Below are positions 6,029 to 13,338 of a DNA stretch of 14,503 nt, in pieces. Source of the DNA: Lachnospiraceae bacterium (lineage in GTDB: Bacteria; Bacillota_A; Clostridia; Lachnospirales; Lachnospiraceae); NCBI GenBank assembly GCA_021770615.1, contig JAETQR010000070.1:1-14503 (forward strand), given 5' to 3'. The position numbers and the translations under genes are program-made. How positions within the stretch are numbered: position 1 is the stretch's first letter; each line of letters starts with the position of its first letter. Below the pieces are notes generated by a model. The model was given only the letters and a program-made list of their open reading frames with translations, was not told where the DNA came from and did no database searches.

Positions 6029-7960
6029 TCAGTCGTTCCTTTTTTGGTGGATCATTCGGTTTATGGCGTAACCCGTGCCAAGAAGGATCCAGTAGATATT
6101 CTGGGTTCCGATAACAGTATCGTTCGTAATGCCTGCCACGGCAAAGGAAAAAATTCCAACGAGCAGGCCAAGACCTACTTTTTCAAGATCGGTGTAGTGT
6201 TTTTTTCTCCAAAATTGTCTTATCCCGCCGATCATATACAGGATCCAGAGACCGGCATAGGCGATAGCTGAGATACCGCCTGTCTGGATATATGTCTGAA
6301 AAAAAGCATTATGAGGTTTGTCAACCAGCGTGGAGGTGTCCCCCACACGTTTTGAACCGACAAAGTCGTCATTTGGAAATGCAATGATAAAAGCGTTTGG
6401 CCCGATTCCCGTGAACCAGTAATCTTTCATAAGAGGAATCGTCCGGGACCAGATAAATCCACGCCGGTTAGCGATATTCTGGTAGTTTTTAAAACCAAAG
6501 CTTTCCACTTCGTGCAATTTCATGAGTTTGCCAAATGGGGTATAATATTTCCACTGTCCATCTACATACATAAATGTCCATGAGATAGAGTTCGGGGCAT
6601 CGTTAAATTTGAATCCGGAATATACATTATTTTCGACACTGAATTTATTGCTGACAAGAGTGATCATCTGAAAACGCTCATCTGCCAGCGTATAGCATTT
6701 TTGATCCGCCTGATACTGTACGGTGACGGGCTGTTTGTCCGCATCATATGCAGTAAAAGAAAGATTGCCGGCGGCATCCAGTTTAGGTACCAGAGTAAAT
6801 TTGGTGTCATTTCTCAGTGTGACCCGGAGTTCATCTTTTTTATTTACGATGGATGCGATATTTCTGGTATCCTCGCTACCCTGAAGGATTTTATTGATGG
6901 TAGTTTCCATAAAAGGGCTTTTTGTGAGAAAAAAGCCTGCACCTGCCAGAATGAGCACTGTGGCAACACAAATGATGATACCTTTCGTATGTTTCATGGC
7001 AGGTTTAACACCTGCATCCCCTGAATATTCGTGCCTGTCCGATGTCTCTGCTTCATCTTTTACGGATTTTTCCCGGGAGAAAAGTCCGGACAGAAGAAGG
7101 ATACCGGCAAAGACGATACCAGCAGCGACTGAGATCATACCGGCAGAAGAGGAGGCTCCTGCGAGAGATATGATCAGTCCCACGGCGATCAGCACTCCGG
7201 CGATCCGGCACGCGATTGTCTTTATTTTATCTTCGGATGCCCGAATTGCAATGAAAGAGACAGTAACCGGTAGTACCAGAGCCACATACGGGCCTACATA
7301 GTTCGGGTTGTTGAAAGTGAGAATAACATTTGAAACACCTTCTTTGAAATCAATGCCCTCAGTCGTACTCTGGCTTGTGATGATCTTCTGGAGCCAGTCC
7401 CATCCGAGGGGATTATGCCCGGCGGTCTGGAGTATTCCGAGAAGTGCTAAGATACCAGTCGTGATCATCATGAATTTTATAGTCAAGAGTCCTCGGGATT
7501 CGGAATTGATAAATGTATAGGCATACATAAAAAGCATGGTATAGCCAAGCAATACCCACATTGTCTGCCATTGTCCGTATCCGCCGCCGGTAAAGGCGAG
7601 GTTTGGATGCTCGCTGAGCACGGAAGAAAGAATCACCATAACAAGGTATATTGTCCATAGTATACATACTTTTATATCTGTATTTTCAAACAGCCGTTTC
7701 TTTTTTTGTATTTGGCTGTATTCATGGAAAATGATCACAAGAGCTGCGATTGCTCCCATAATAATGACGAAAATTCCTTTTGTGTATTCAAAAGAATCAA
7801 TCTGGTCGATTTCTGTATTGTTAAACCACACAAATTTTGTAAATTCTGTCTGGTAATCTTTGGTCAGGACGATCAGTGGTATGATACAAAGTGCGATCAA
7901 AACCGGAAGCAGCGCCTGTATGTCTTTTTTTATAGTATCTGGATTTTTCGTAGCCTTCAT
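6029..7960 (-). CDS. O-antigen ligase / Wzy polymerase family membrane protein
   Basis: A 643-residue multi-pass membrane protein of the O-antigen ligase/polymerase superfamily, which joins lipid-linked glycans to an acceptor or polymerises repeat units outside the membrane. Many hydrophobic segments are seen, including residues about 14-31, 63-82, and a run from about 90 to 290 and again near 330. The hallmark Wzy_C region is near residues 500-560: RGFIWSRTIPLMKDYWFTGIG, GPNAF and DKPHNAFFQTYIQTGG, carrying the conserved R...GxGPxxF...HN pattern. Between the last early membrane segment and this motif lies a polar, beta-rich extracellular insert of roughly 140 residues. The protein is longer than common ligases (about 400-450) mainly because of that insert. 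ATG follows AAAGGGG at 8 bases. It leads the two-gene operon with the sugar transferase; polymerase versus ligase cannot be decided here. Confidence 0.88.
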   Translation of the reverse strand: MKATKNPDTIKKDIQALLPVLIALCIIPLIVLTKDYQTEFTKFVWFNNTEIDQIDSFEYTKGIFVIIMGAIAALVIIFHEYSQIQKKKRLFENTDIKVCILWTIYLVMVILSSVLSEHPNLAFTGGGYGQWQTMWVLLGYTMLFMYAYTFINSESRGLLTIKFMMITTGILALLGILQTAGHNPLGWDWLQKIITSQSTTEGIDFKEGVSNVILTFNNPNYVGPYVALVLPVTVSFIAIRASEDKIKTIACRIAGVLIAVGLIISLAGASSSAGMISVAAGIVFAGILLLSGLFSREKSVKDEAETSDRHEYSGDAGVKPAMKHTKGIIICVATVLILAGAGFFLTKSPFMETTINKILQGSEDTRNIASIVNKKDELRVTLRNDTKFTLVPKLDAAGNLSFTAYDADKQPVTVQYQADQKCYTLADERFQMITLVSNKFSVENNVYSGFKFNDAPNSISWTFMYVDGQWKYYTPFGKLMKLHEVESFGFKNYQNIANRRGFIWSRTIPLMKDYWFTGIGPNAFIIAFPNDDFVGSKRVGDTSTLVDKPHNAFFQTYIQTGGISAIAYAGLWILYMIGGIRQFWRKKHYTDLEKVGLGLLVGIFSFAVAGITNDTVIGTQNIYWILLGTGYAINRMIHQKRND

Positions 7961-7995
7961 GTTTCATGCCCCTTTATATTTTGGTATACATAAAT

Positions 7996-8024
7996 ATAAT
8001 ACTATATCAGGCAGGTTTCGTCAA
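7996..8024 (-). promoter_or_regulatory. Sigma-A promoter of the exopolysaccharide operon
   Basis: On the minus strand TTGACG (8024-8019) and TATTAT (8001-7996) are spaced by exactly 17 bases. Transcription would begin near 7989, giving a leader of about 28 bases that includes the AAAGGGG ribosome site. The -35 box lies only 15 bases from the long inverted repeat at 8039-8146. Confidence 0.7.
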
Positions 8025-8038
8025 ATGGTACAGAGGGG

Positions 8039-8146
8039 ATTTATGGGGCTGGTAGAAATTGTACAGAAACGAGAATATTTCCGGATGCGGACCCGCATCT
8101 GGAAATATTCTCGTTTCTGTACAGAGTTCGCCAGTTCCTCATAAAT
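8039..8146. repeat. Long near-perfect inverted repeat (about 108 bases)
   Basis: The core arms 8060-8090 and 8093-8123 pair over 31 bases with a single G-U (8083/8100) and only two bases between them (the tip pairs would open to form a loop). Weaker pairing continues outward, with CTGG/CCAG at 8049-8052/8131-8134 and ATTTATG/CATAAAT at 8039-8045/8140-8146. There is no T run after it on either strand, so it is not a standard intrinsic terminator. It sits between the operon promoter and the second inverted repeat. It may be a small palindromic repeat element, or a structured RNA in a read-through transcript. Confidence 0.85.
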
Positions 8147-8211
8147 TATAATAATTGAAAATTATTTTCTCATAAGGGTTACTTAGCGGCTTAATTTTGA
8201 CCGATGCACCA

Positions 8212-8354
8212 ATTCCCAAATCAAAAAATACAGTTTCAGACAACCTTTGGAATCCGCTGGTACTTGAGGGGCGTATTTTGCCCCTCAGTACCACTGCGTG
8301 ATTCCACGAGCGTGAGCGTGTTGTCAGAAACTGTATTTTTTTGATTTGGAGAAT
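8212..8354. repeat. Composite inverted repeat with nested hairpins downstream of xylB; possible bidirectional terminator
   Basis: The outer arms 8212-8244 and 8320-8354 pair over about 31 positions with one mismatch (A8238/A8326) and two one-base bulges. Inside are nested pairs: GGAATC (8249-8254) with GATTCC (8300-8305), CGC with GCG, and GGTACTTGAGGGGC (8259-8272) with GCCCCTCAGTACC (8280-8292) around the loop GTATTTT. A further small hairpin CACG...CGTG lies at 8305-8320. Each outer arm carries a 6-7 base A/T run, which gives a T run in the 3' arm on both strands. It lies 24 bases past the xylB stop, so it probably ends that transcript. The structure is more elaborate than needed for termination. 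Confidence 0.8.
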
Positions 8355-8377
8355 GTTGCTCTATTATTTGCCGTATC

Positions 8378-9856
8378 TTATGCTTTTAACGTATCATACA
8401 ATCCTTTTACCGTAGGATAGATTTCCTTAAATTTTGCATATTTTGTGTCGTATTTTGCAGCAAGTGCAGGATCTGGTTCGACGGAATCGATCACTTTGAC
8501 GATCTTGTTGGCGGCCTCCTCAACAGAAGAGTATTCTCCGCATGCGACAGCGGCTAACATAGCGCCGCCGAGACCGGGGCCCTCCTCGCTTTCAATGATA
8601 TTTACCTTGATGTTTAATACATTTGCGATGATCTTTCTCCAAAGTGGACTCTTTGCACCGCCGCCACAGATTTTTGTCTCTGTAATCTTGATGCCAAGAT
8701 CCTTAGCTACTTCAAACGAATCGCGGATCGCAAAGGCAACGCCTTCCAGCACAGCCTGTGTCATATCGGCTCTTGTGGAGTCCATGGACATTCCGATGAA
8801 CAGTGCGCGGGCATCCGGATTATTATGAGGAGAACGCTCACCCATCAGATAAGGGAGGTAGTAGACGTTATTTTCGCCGAGTTTGTCGTCGGTGATCGGT
8901 TTCTGCTCTGCCGGATAATCTTTTGTGCCGATGATTTCGTCCATCCACCATTTGTTGCAGGAAGCGGCGCTCAGCATGCATCCCATGAGATGGTAGTTTC
9001 CGTCAGCGTGTGCAAAAGAGTGCAGTGCATTAAATTTATCTACACCAAAGTCTTTGCTGGAGATAAAGATTGTTCCCGAAGTTCCAAGAGAAATATTACA
9101 TCCGCCATCACCGACCGTTCCGGTTCCCACAGCGGCAGCAGCGTTATCTCCTGCACCGGCTGCGATCTGACAGGAAGTGGTGAGACCGAGTTCAGAAGCT
9201 GCTTCACTTGTGAGCGGGCCTGTGATCTCATAGCTTTCAAACAATTTTGGCAGCTGCTCTTCTTTTACGGAACAGATTTCCATCATTTCCTTTGACCAGC
9301 ATTTGTTTTTTACATCCATCAGAAGCATGCCGGAAGCATCGGAGTAATCACAACTATGTACCCCTGTCATTTTGTATGCGATATAGTCTTTTGGAAGCAT
9401 GATCTTAGAAATCTTAGCAAAGTTGTCTGGTTCATTTTCCTTTACCCAGAGGATTTTCGGAGCAGTAAATCCGGCAAAAGCGATGTTTGCTGTGTACTGG
9501 GAAAGTTTATCCTTGCCGATGACATCATTCAGATAGTTTGTCTCTTTGGTCGTACGTCCGTCATTCCAAAGGATCGCCGGGCGGATCACATTGTCGTTTT
9601 CATCGAGGATAACGAGACCGTGCATCTGTCCGCCAAAGCTGATTCCGGCCACCTGGGAGGCATCAAAACCGTCTGTCAGTTCTTTAATGCCGCTAACTAC
9701 AGCATTCCACCAGTCTTCCGGGCTCTGCTCAGACCATCCCGGGTTTGGGAATGATAATGGGTATTCTTTCGATACGATATTTTTAATGGTTCCATCTGCC
9801 TCCATAAGAAGAAGTTTGACAGCAGAGGTACCGAGGTCAACGCCTATGTAATACAT
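8378..9856 (-). CDS. xylB: Xylulokinase
   Basis: A full-length 492-residue FGGY-family sugar kinase, phosphorylating D-xylulose to D-xylulose 5-phosphate for entry to the pentose phosphate pathway. The N-terminal phosphate loop VDLGTSAVKLLL is at residues 6-17, the substrate motif GGQMHG at 75-80, the catalytic aspartate D237 lies in GAGDNAAAAVGTG, LGTSGTIF follows, and the C-terminal ATP motif CGGGAKSPLWRKI is present. MHG and the overall length fit XylB better than other FGGY kinases, though a different ketopentose or deoxy-sugar substrate is possible given its isomerase neighbour. ATG 9856 follows AGGAGGA (9870-9864) with 7 bases spacing. It is the second gene after the broken isomerase, with a strong hairpin between them and only 33 bases for any promoter of its own. 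Confidence 0.93.
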   Translation of the reverse strand: MYYIGVDLGTSAVKLLLMEADGTIKNIVSKEYPLSFPNPGWSEQSPEDWWNAVVSGIKELTDGFDASQVAGISFGGQMHGLVILDENDNVIRPAILWNDGRTTKETNYLNDVIGKDKLSQYTANIAFAGFTAPKILWVKENEPDNFAKISKIMLPKDYIAYKMTGVHSCDYSDASGMLLMDVKNKCWSKEMMEICSVKEEQLPKLFESYEITGPLTSEAASELGLTTSCQIAAGAGDNAAAAVGTGTVGDGGCNISLGTSGTIFISSKDFGVDKFNALHSFAHADGNYHLMGCMLSAASCNKWWMDEIIGTKDYPAEQKPITDDKLGENNVYYLPYLMGERSPHNNPDARALFIGMSMDSTRADMTQAVLEGVAFAIRDSFEVAKDLGIKITETKICGGGAKSPLWRKIIANVLNIKVNIIESEEGPGLGGAMLAAVACGEYSSVEEAANKIVKVIDSVEPDPALAAKYDTKYAKFKEIYPTVKGLYDTLKA

Positions 9857-9878
9857 GTAAAAGTCCTCCTTTTGTTTT

Positions 9879-9935
9879 TAGAAAAGAAAACCAGCGGCCC
9901 GCGAGGGCGGTGATGCCGATCCCAGGGCCGCTGGT
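9879..9935 (-). terminator. Strong terminator-like hairpin between the isomerase gene and xylB
   Basis: On the minus strand ACCAGCGGCCC (9935-9925) pairs perfectly with GGGCCGCTGGT (9900-9890). Inner GGG/CCC (9905-9907/9921-9923) and CGG/CCG pairs stack inside it, and it is followed by TTTCTTTTC (9889-9881). It has the form of an intrinsic terminator placed inside the operon just before the xylB ribosome site. It would lower xylB expression or protect a processed message end. Confidence 0.75.
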
Positions 9936-9956
9936 AGTTAAATCTGTAAATTTACG

Positions 9957-11396
9957 TTACGCAAATGGATTTTCCGTCGGATAACGAACACCGGCCGGCT
10001 GATTGTAACCGATTTCATTTACATCAACACCGATATATTTGAATACTTCATATAATGTCTTTCCGAAATGTCCGAATGCAACTGCACCGTGATGAGGATA
10101 ATTGCCCTCGATCAGTACATGGCGGTAAAATCTGCCCATTTCCGGAATCGCGAAGATACCGATCGCACCAAAACTTCTTGTAGCGACAGGAAGTACTTCA
10201 CCGTGTGCAATATAGGCACGGAGTTTCGCATCTGCCGTACTTTGGAGACGGAAGAAAGTGATGTCTCCAGGAACGATATCTCCCTCGAGAGTTCCGTTTG
10301 TAACCTCGATCGGAAGAGAACGAGCCATGATCTTCTGGTATTTCATCTCGCAGAAGGAAAGCTTGCTGGATGCAGTGTTTCCGCAGTGGAATCCCATAAA
10401 AGTATCTTTCAGTGTGTAATCTGCATATTTACCCTTGATATCTTCATCATACAGATCCTGTGGCACGGAGTTATTGATGTCGAGCAGAGTAACGGTATCC
10501 TGGCTTACTACCGTACCGATGAATTCAGAAAGCGCACCATAGATATCTACTTCACAGGAAACAGGAATGCCTTTTGCTGTGAGACGGCTGTTTACATAAC
10601 ATGGTACAAAACCAAACTGTGTCTGGAAAGCAGGCCAGCATTTGCCGGCGATCGCTACATATTTTCTGTAACCTTTGTGATCCTCGATCCAGTCAAGAAG
10701 AGTGAGTTCATATTGTGCAAGCTTGGAAAGAATCTCCGGTTTTTTGTTTCCGGTGCCAAGTTCAGCTTCCATATCTTTTACAACATCAGGAATCCTTGCA
10801 TCACCCTCGTGTTTGTTAAATGCTTCAAAAAGATCAAGTTCTGAGTTTTCTTCAATCTCAACACCCAGATTGTAAAGCTGTTTGATCGGAGCATTGCAGG
10901 CAAGGAAGTTCAACGGACGAGGTCCGAAGCTAATGATCTTTAAGTTGTTCAATGCGTAAACAGCACGGGCAATAGGAACGAACTCATGGATCATATCAGC
11001 ACAGCCCTCCGCTGTTCCTACCGGATATTCCGGTATGTATGCTTTTACATTGCGGAGCTTCAGATTGTAACTTGCATTGAGCATACCGCAGTAAGCATCT
11101 CCACGGCCATCCATCAGACTGTTTCCGGATTCCTCGGCAGCCGCAATGAACATTTTAGGTCCGTCAAAATGTTTTGCGAGAAGAGTCTCGGAGATTTCAG
11201 GACCGAAATTACCAAGATATACGCAAAGTGCATTACAACCAGCCTTTTTGATGTCCTCCAAAGCCTGTACCATATGGATTTCGCTCTCGACGATGCATAC
11301 CGGACACTCATAGATGTCAGATGCATCATACTTTTTTGCATAAGCTTCTACTAAAGCTTTTCTTCTGTTTACAGAGAGAGACTCAGATTTATTCTG
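9957..11396 (-). pseudogene. L-fucose/L-arabinose isomerase family protein, N-terminus and start codon missing
   Basis: The frame encodes a protein of the L-fucose isomerase C-terminal family, which interconverts an aldose and a ketose. Recognisable parts include VVYLGNFGPE-like ALCVYLGNFGPEISE, GRGDAYCGMLNASY, CEVDIYGALSEFIGT, FHCGNTASSKL, and the late PEMGRFYRHVLIEGNYPHHG. Family-like sequence starts upstream of the first ATG: SESLSVNRRKALVEAYAKKY is in frame back to about 11387. The frame then ends at TAA (11399-11397) with no ATG, GTG, TTG or CTG. The usual first 20 or so residues (the strand and loop before the ESLS region) are absent, and neither other frame supplies them. The first ATG, at 11273, would skip about 40 conserved residues and has no good ribosome site. 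I infer a small deletion removing ribosome site, start and N-terminus. A 438-residue product from 11273 is the alternative. Confidence 0.75.
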
Positions 11397-11424
11397 TTAA
11401 AATTTAATCAAAATCAGTAATTCT

Positions 11425-11453
11425 ATTTTAAAGCATAATGTGGAAAAAATCAA
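11425..11453 (-). promoter_or_regulatory. Promoter of the isomerase-xylB operon
   Basis: On the minus strand TTGATT (11453-11448) and TAAAAT (11430-11425) are 17 bases apart. The start point would be near 11418, only about 20 bases before the start-less isomerase frame opens. It is divergent from the promoter of the next plus-strand gene, 46 bases away. Confidence 0.5.
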
Positions 11454-11499
11454 TAAAAAGCACATAGATTTATGGAAAAAAATTTGTGCATAGTTTATG

Positions 11500-11528
11500 T
11501 TGCAAAAATGAAGCTTCCATAGTATAAT
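11500..11528 (+). promoter_or_regulatory. Sigma-A promoter of the unknown 207-aa gene
   Basis: TTGCAA (11500-11505) and a perfect TATAAT (11523-11528) are separated by 17 bases, with transcription expected near 11535 and a leader of about 53 bases. Confidence 0.65.
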
Positions 11529-11587
11529 AGGTCTATAATATTATGCATTTTTGTACTTCTTTACATGGAGGTAAAGGTGGTGATTTC

Positions 11588-12211
11588 ATGGTTGAAGCGT
11601 ACAATTACTTTATAGGAGGATATCTTCCCAAGGTATCTCCGAAAACAAATGTACACAATCGGCGCGAACTAAAAGATAAATATAAGAGCATTGTGAGCTT
11701 GAATAATGCGAATCCTTTGGCCATGATCAAGCTTTCGCCGGATACCCAGATCTATGCACTGGATGTCAAGGAGATATCTATGGAGATGGGTGAGGCGGCG
11801 CAAAATACGTTGGATGGAAAACCGGAAGATGCAAAAGCATATGCAGAAGACACTGTGAAGTTGTTTAACCGGCTTCTTGAGCGCAGTGATGAATATGGAA
11901 TGTTGAAGAACAAACCTTCACGTCCCGGCTGCGAGTTGAGGAACCTTGTGTCGGAGCATGAAGATGAACTCCGGACAGCAGGGTTTTCTGTGGATGAAGA
12001 TGGTTTTCTGAGTATTGGAGAGGAGAAAGAGTTCCAAGTTCCTGAAAAGTTTATGAAGGGACTCAGGGATAAATGCGAATATATGAGTATGAATCCGATG
12101 GAGTATGTGGAAAAGAAGGTTTTCAGTTATGCACATCTTCGTCAGGGAAATGTCGGATATGCTTATGCTACATCAATTTTTACAGGAATGCTTTTTAATT
12201 CGTATTGTTAG
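11588..12211 (+). CDS. Unrecognised 207-aa protein with FliD-like C-terminal features
   Basis: I do not recognise this gene with certainty. The start is set at ATG 11588, behind GGTGGTGAT, rather than at an upstream in-frame ATG (11543) that lacks a ribosome site; this gives 207 residues. No signal peptide or membrane segment is seen. The middle (about 57-105) looks alpha-helical and charged. Residues 115-143 (CELRNLVSEHEDELRTAGFS, then VDEDGFLSI) resemble the part of flagellar cap protein FliD where 'LRxLV...L...GIS.D..G.LSI' occurs, and the end (TSIFTGMLFNSYC) resembles a FliD-type tail. It could be a filament-cap-like or secreted-filament accessory protein, but no flagellar gene is nearby. 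It has its own promoter and terminator, so it is a single-gene unit. Confidence 0.8.
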   Translation: MVEAYNYFIGGYLPKVSPKTNVHNRRELKDKYKSIVSLNNANPLAMIKLSPDTQIYALDVKEISMEMGEAAQNTLDGKPEDAKAYAEDTVKLFNRLLERSDEYGMLKNKPSRPGCELRNLVSEHEDELRTAGFSVDEDGFLSIGEEKEFQVPEKFMKGLRDKCEYMSMNPMEYVEKKVFSYAHLRQGNVGYAYATSIFTGMLFNSYC

Positions 12212-12236
12212 ATCAATGGCACATGTTATGGATTTC

Positions 12237-12268
12237 AGACAGACCGGGAGTTCCCGGCCTGTCTTTTT
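12237..12268 (+). terminator. Rho-independent terminator after the 207-aa gene
   Basis: Arms AGACAGACCGGGA (12237-12249) and TCCCGGCCTGTCT (12252-12264) pair over 13 positions with one A-C mismatch, followed by five T (12264-12268). Confidence 0.85.
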
Positions 12269-12429
12269 GTTGTAATCAGGAAAGTTTTCTATTGCGGAGC
12301 AGGTTTTTTTAATGTAGTTTTCAAAACCACATCATGAAGTTTCGGTGTTGACTTGTTTGTGATTTTATGATACGCTCATACTATAATATTGATGCCGTCA
12401 GGCTGCTTTGAAAGGAAATGAGGAATCAT

Positions 12430-13269
12430 ATGCAGGGTTTAGTATTGGAGGGCGGAACTTTTCGTCCGATTTTCAGTTCGGGGGTAATGGATGCGCTGTT
12501 GTCAGAAGAGATCATGATGCCATATTGTGTCGGAGTTTCAGCCGGGATATCCGATGGTGTTTCATATCTTTCAAGACAGAAAGGCAGAAATCTTGAGATT
12601 GTTCAAAAGTACAGAAATGATAAGAGATATATGGGAAAGTCGAATTTTCGCAAATGCAGGAGCCTGTTTGGACTGGATTTTGTTTTTGGGGACATTCCGA
12701 ATGAACTGATACCATTTGATAAAGAGGAATTTTTGCGATATGAGGGAAAATGCAGGGTAGGGGTGACGAACGCTGTTACCGGAGAAGCGGAGTTTCTGGA
12801 TGGGAAAGATATGGATGATAAATATACGATGTTGAGAGCTACATGTGCGATGCCTTTGTTTTTCCCTGCGATCGAAATAGAGGGAGAAAAATATTATGAT
12901 GGTGGTATCGCCAGCCCGATCCCGGTAGATAAAGCATTTGAGGATGGGTGTGAAAAGCTTCTTGTCATACTGACACAGCCAAAAGGATTTGTAAAACGGT
13001 TGGGTAAATACGACAGGATCGGTGCGAGGGTTCTTGCCAGAAAGTATCCGGCCATGAGAGAAGCGATCTTATCCAGACCGGATCGTTATAATGAGACGAT
13101 AAAAAGATGTGAGGCACTCGAAAAAGAGGGAAAGATCATGATCCTGCGACCCAATTATGCGATCAACAGTTTTGAAGAAAGTGTACAGAAGCTGGAAAAG
13201 GCATATTGGCATGGATATCGTATGGCGAAAGAAAATATGAAAAGGATCCGGAAGTTTTTAGAACTATAA
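12430..13269 (+). CDS. Patatin-like phospholipase family protein
   Basis: A 279-residue patatin-family serine hydrolase, expected to release fatty acids from phospholipids or other lipid esters through a Ser-Asp dyad in the cytoplasm. The nucleophile S37 lies in GVSAG (35-39), and the catalytic Asp is D157 in YYDGGIASPIPV. The oxyanion loop reads EGGTFRP (7-13) instead of the usual GGGxRG, a variant I recognise from a Clostridia clade. No signal peptide or membrane segment is visible. ATG 12430 is chosen because GAGGA then has about 5 bases spacing; an upstream in-frame ATG (12418) sits only two bases from its purine run and would add MRNH. A TATAAT at 12382-12387 may be the -10 box, but the nearest TTGACT (12348-12353) is too far away. 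DegV follows 69 bases downstream, perhaps co-transcribed: both handle fatty acids. Confidence 0.88.
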   Translation: MQGLVLEGGTFRPIFSSGVMDALLSEEIMMPYCVGVSAGISDGVSYLSRQKGRNLEIVQKYRNDKRYMGKSNFRKCRSLFGLDFVFGDIPNELIPFDKEEFLRYEGKCRVGVTNAVTGEAEFLDGKDMDDKYTMLRATCAMPLFFPAIEIEGEKYYDGGIASPIPVDKAFEDGCEKLLVILTQPKGFVKRLGKYDRIGARVLARKYPAMREAILSRPDRYNETIKRCEALEKEGKIMILRPNYAINSFEESVQKLEKAYWHGYRMAKENMKRIRKFLEL

Positions 13270-13338
13270 TGAGTCTAATGGTAGTATTGGGCAGGTCCGG
13301 CGGGTCATCGGGCCGGGGACACGGAATGGAGGATTACG

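Noticed and set aside
7961..8377. Invertible promoter controlled by the recombinase
   Set aside because: The two inverted repeats are self-contained palindromes. Neither flanks the promoter at 7996-8024, and no matching repeat pair was seen on either side of it.
10068..10844. Open frame of 258 codons on the plus strand opposite the isomerase
   Set aside because: Antisense shadow of the conserved isomerase sequence, with no ribosome site and a Cys-rich composition unlike a real protein here.
453..11397. Shared TTATTCTGTT near both truncated genes (453-462 and 11388-11397) as a rearrangement junction
   Set aside because: A 10-base AT-rich match in 14.5 kb can easily arise by chance, and it does not sit exactly on the left break.
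12348..12387. TTGACT (12348-12353) with TATAAT (12382-12387) as the patatin promoter
   Set aside because: The spacer is 28 bases, too long for a sigma-A promoter; either box may be used with a weaker partner.
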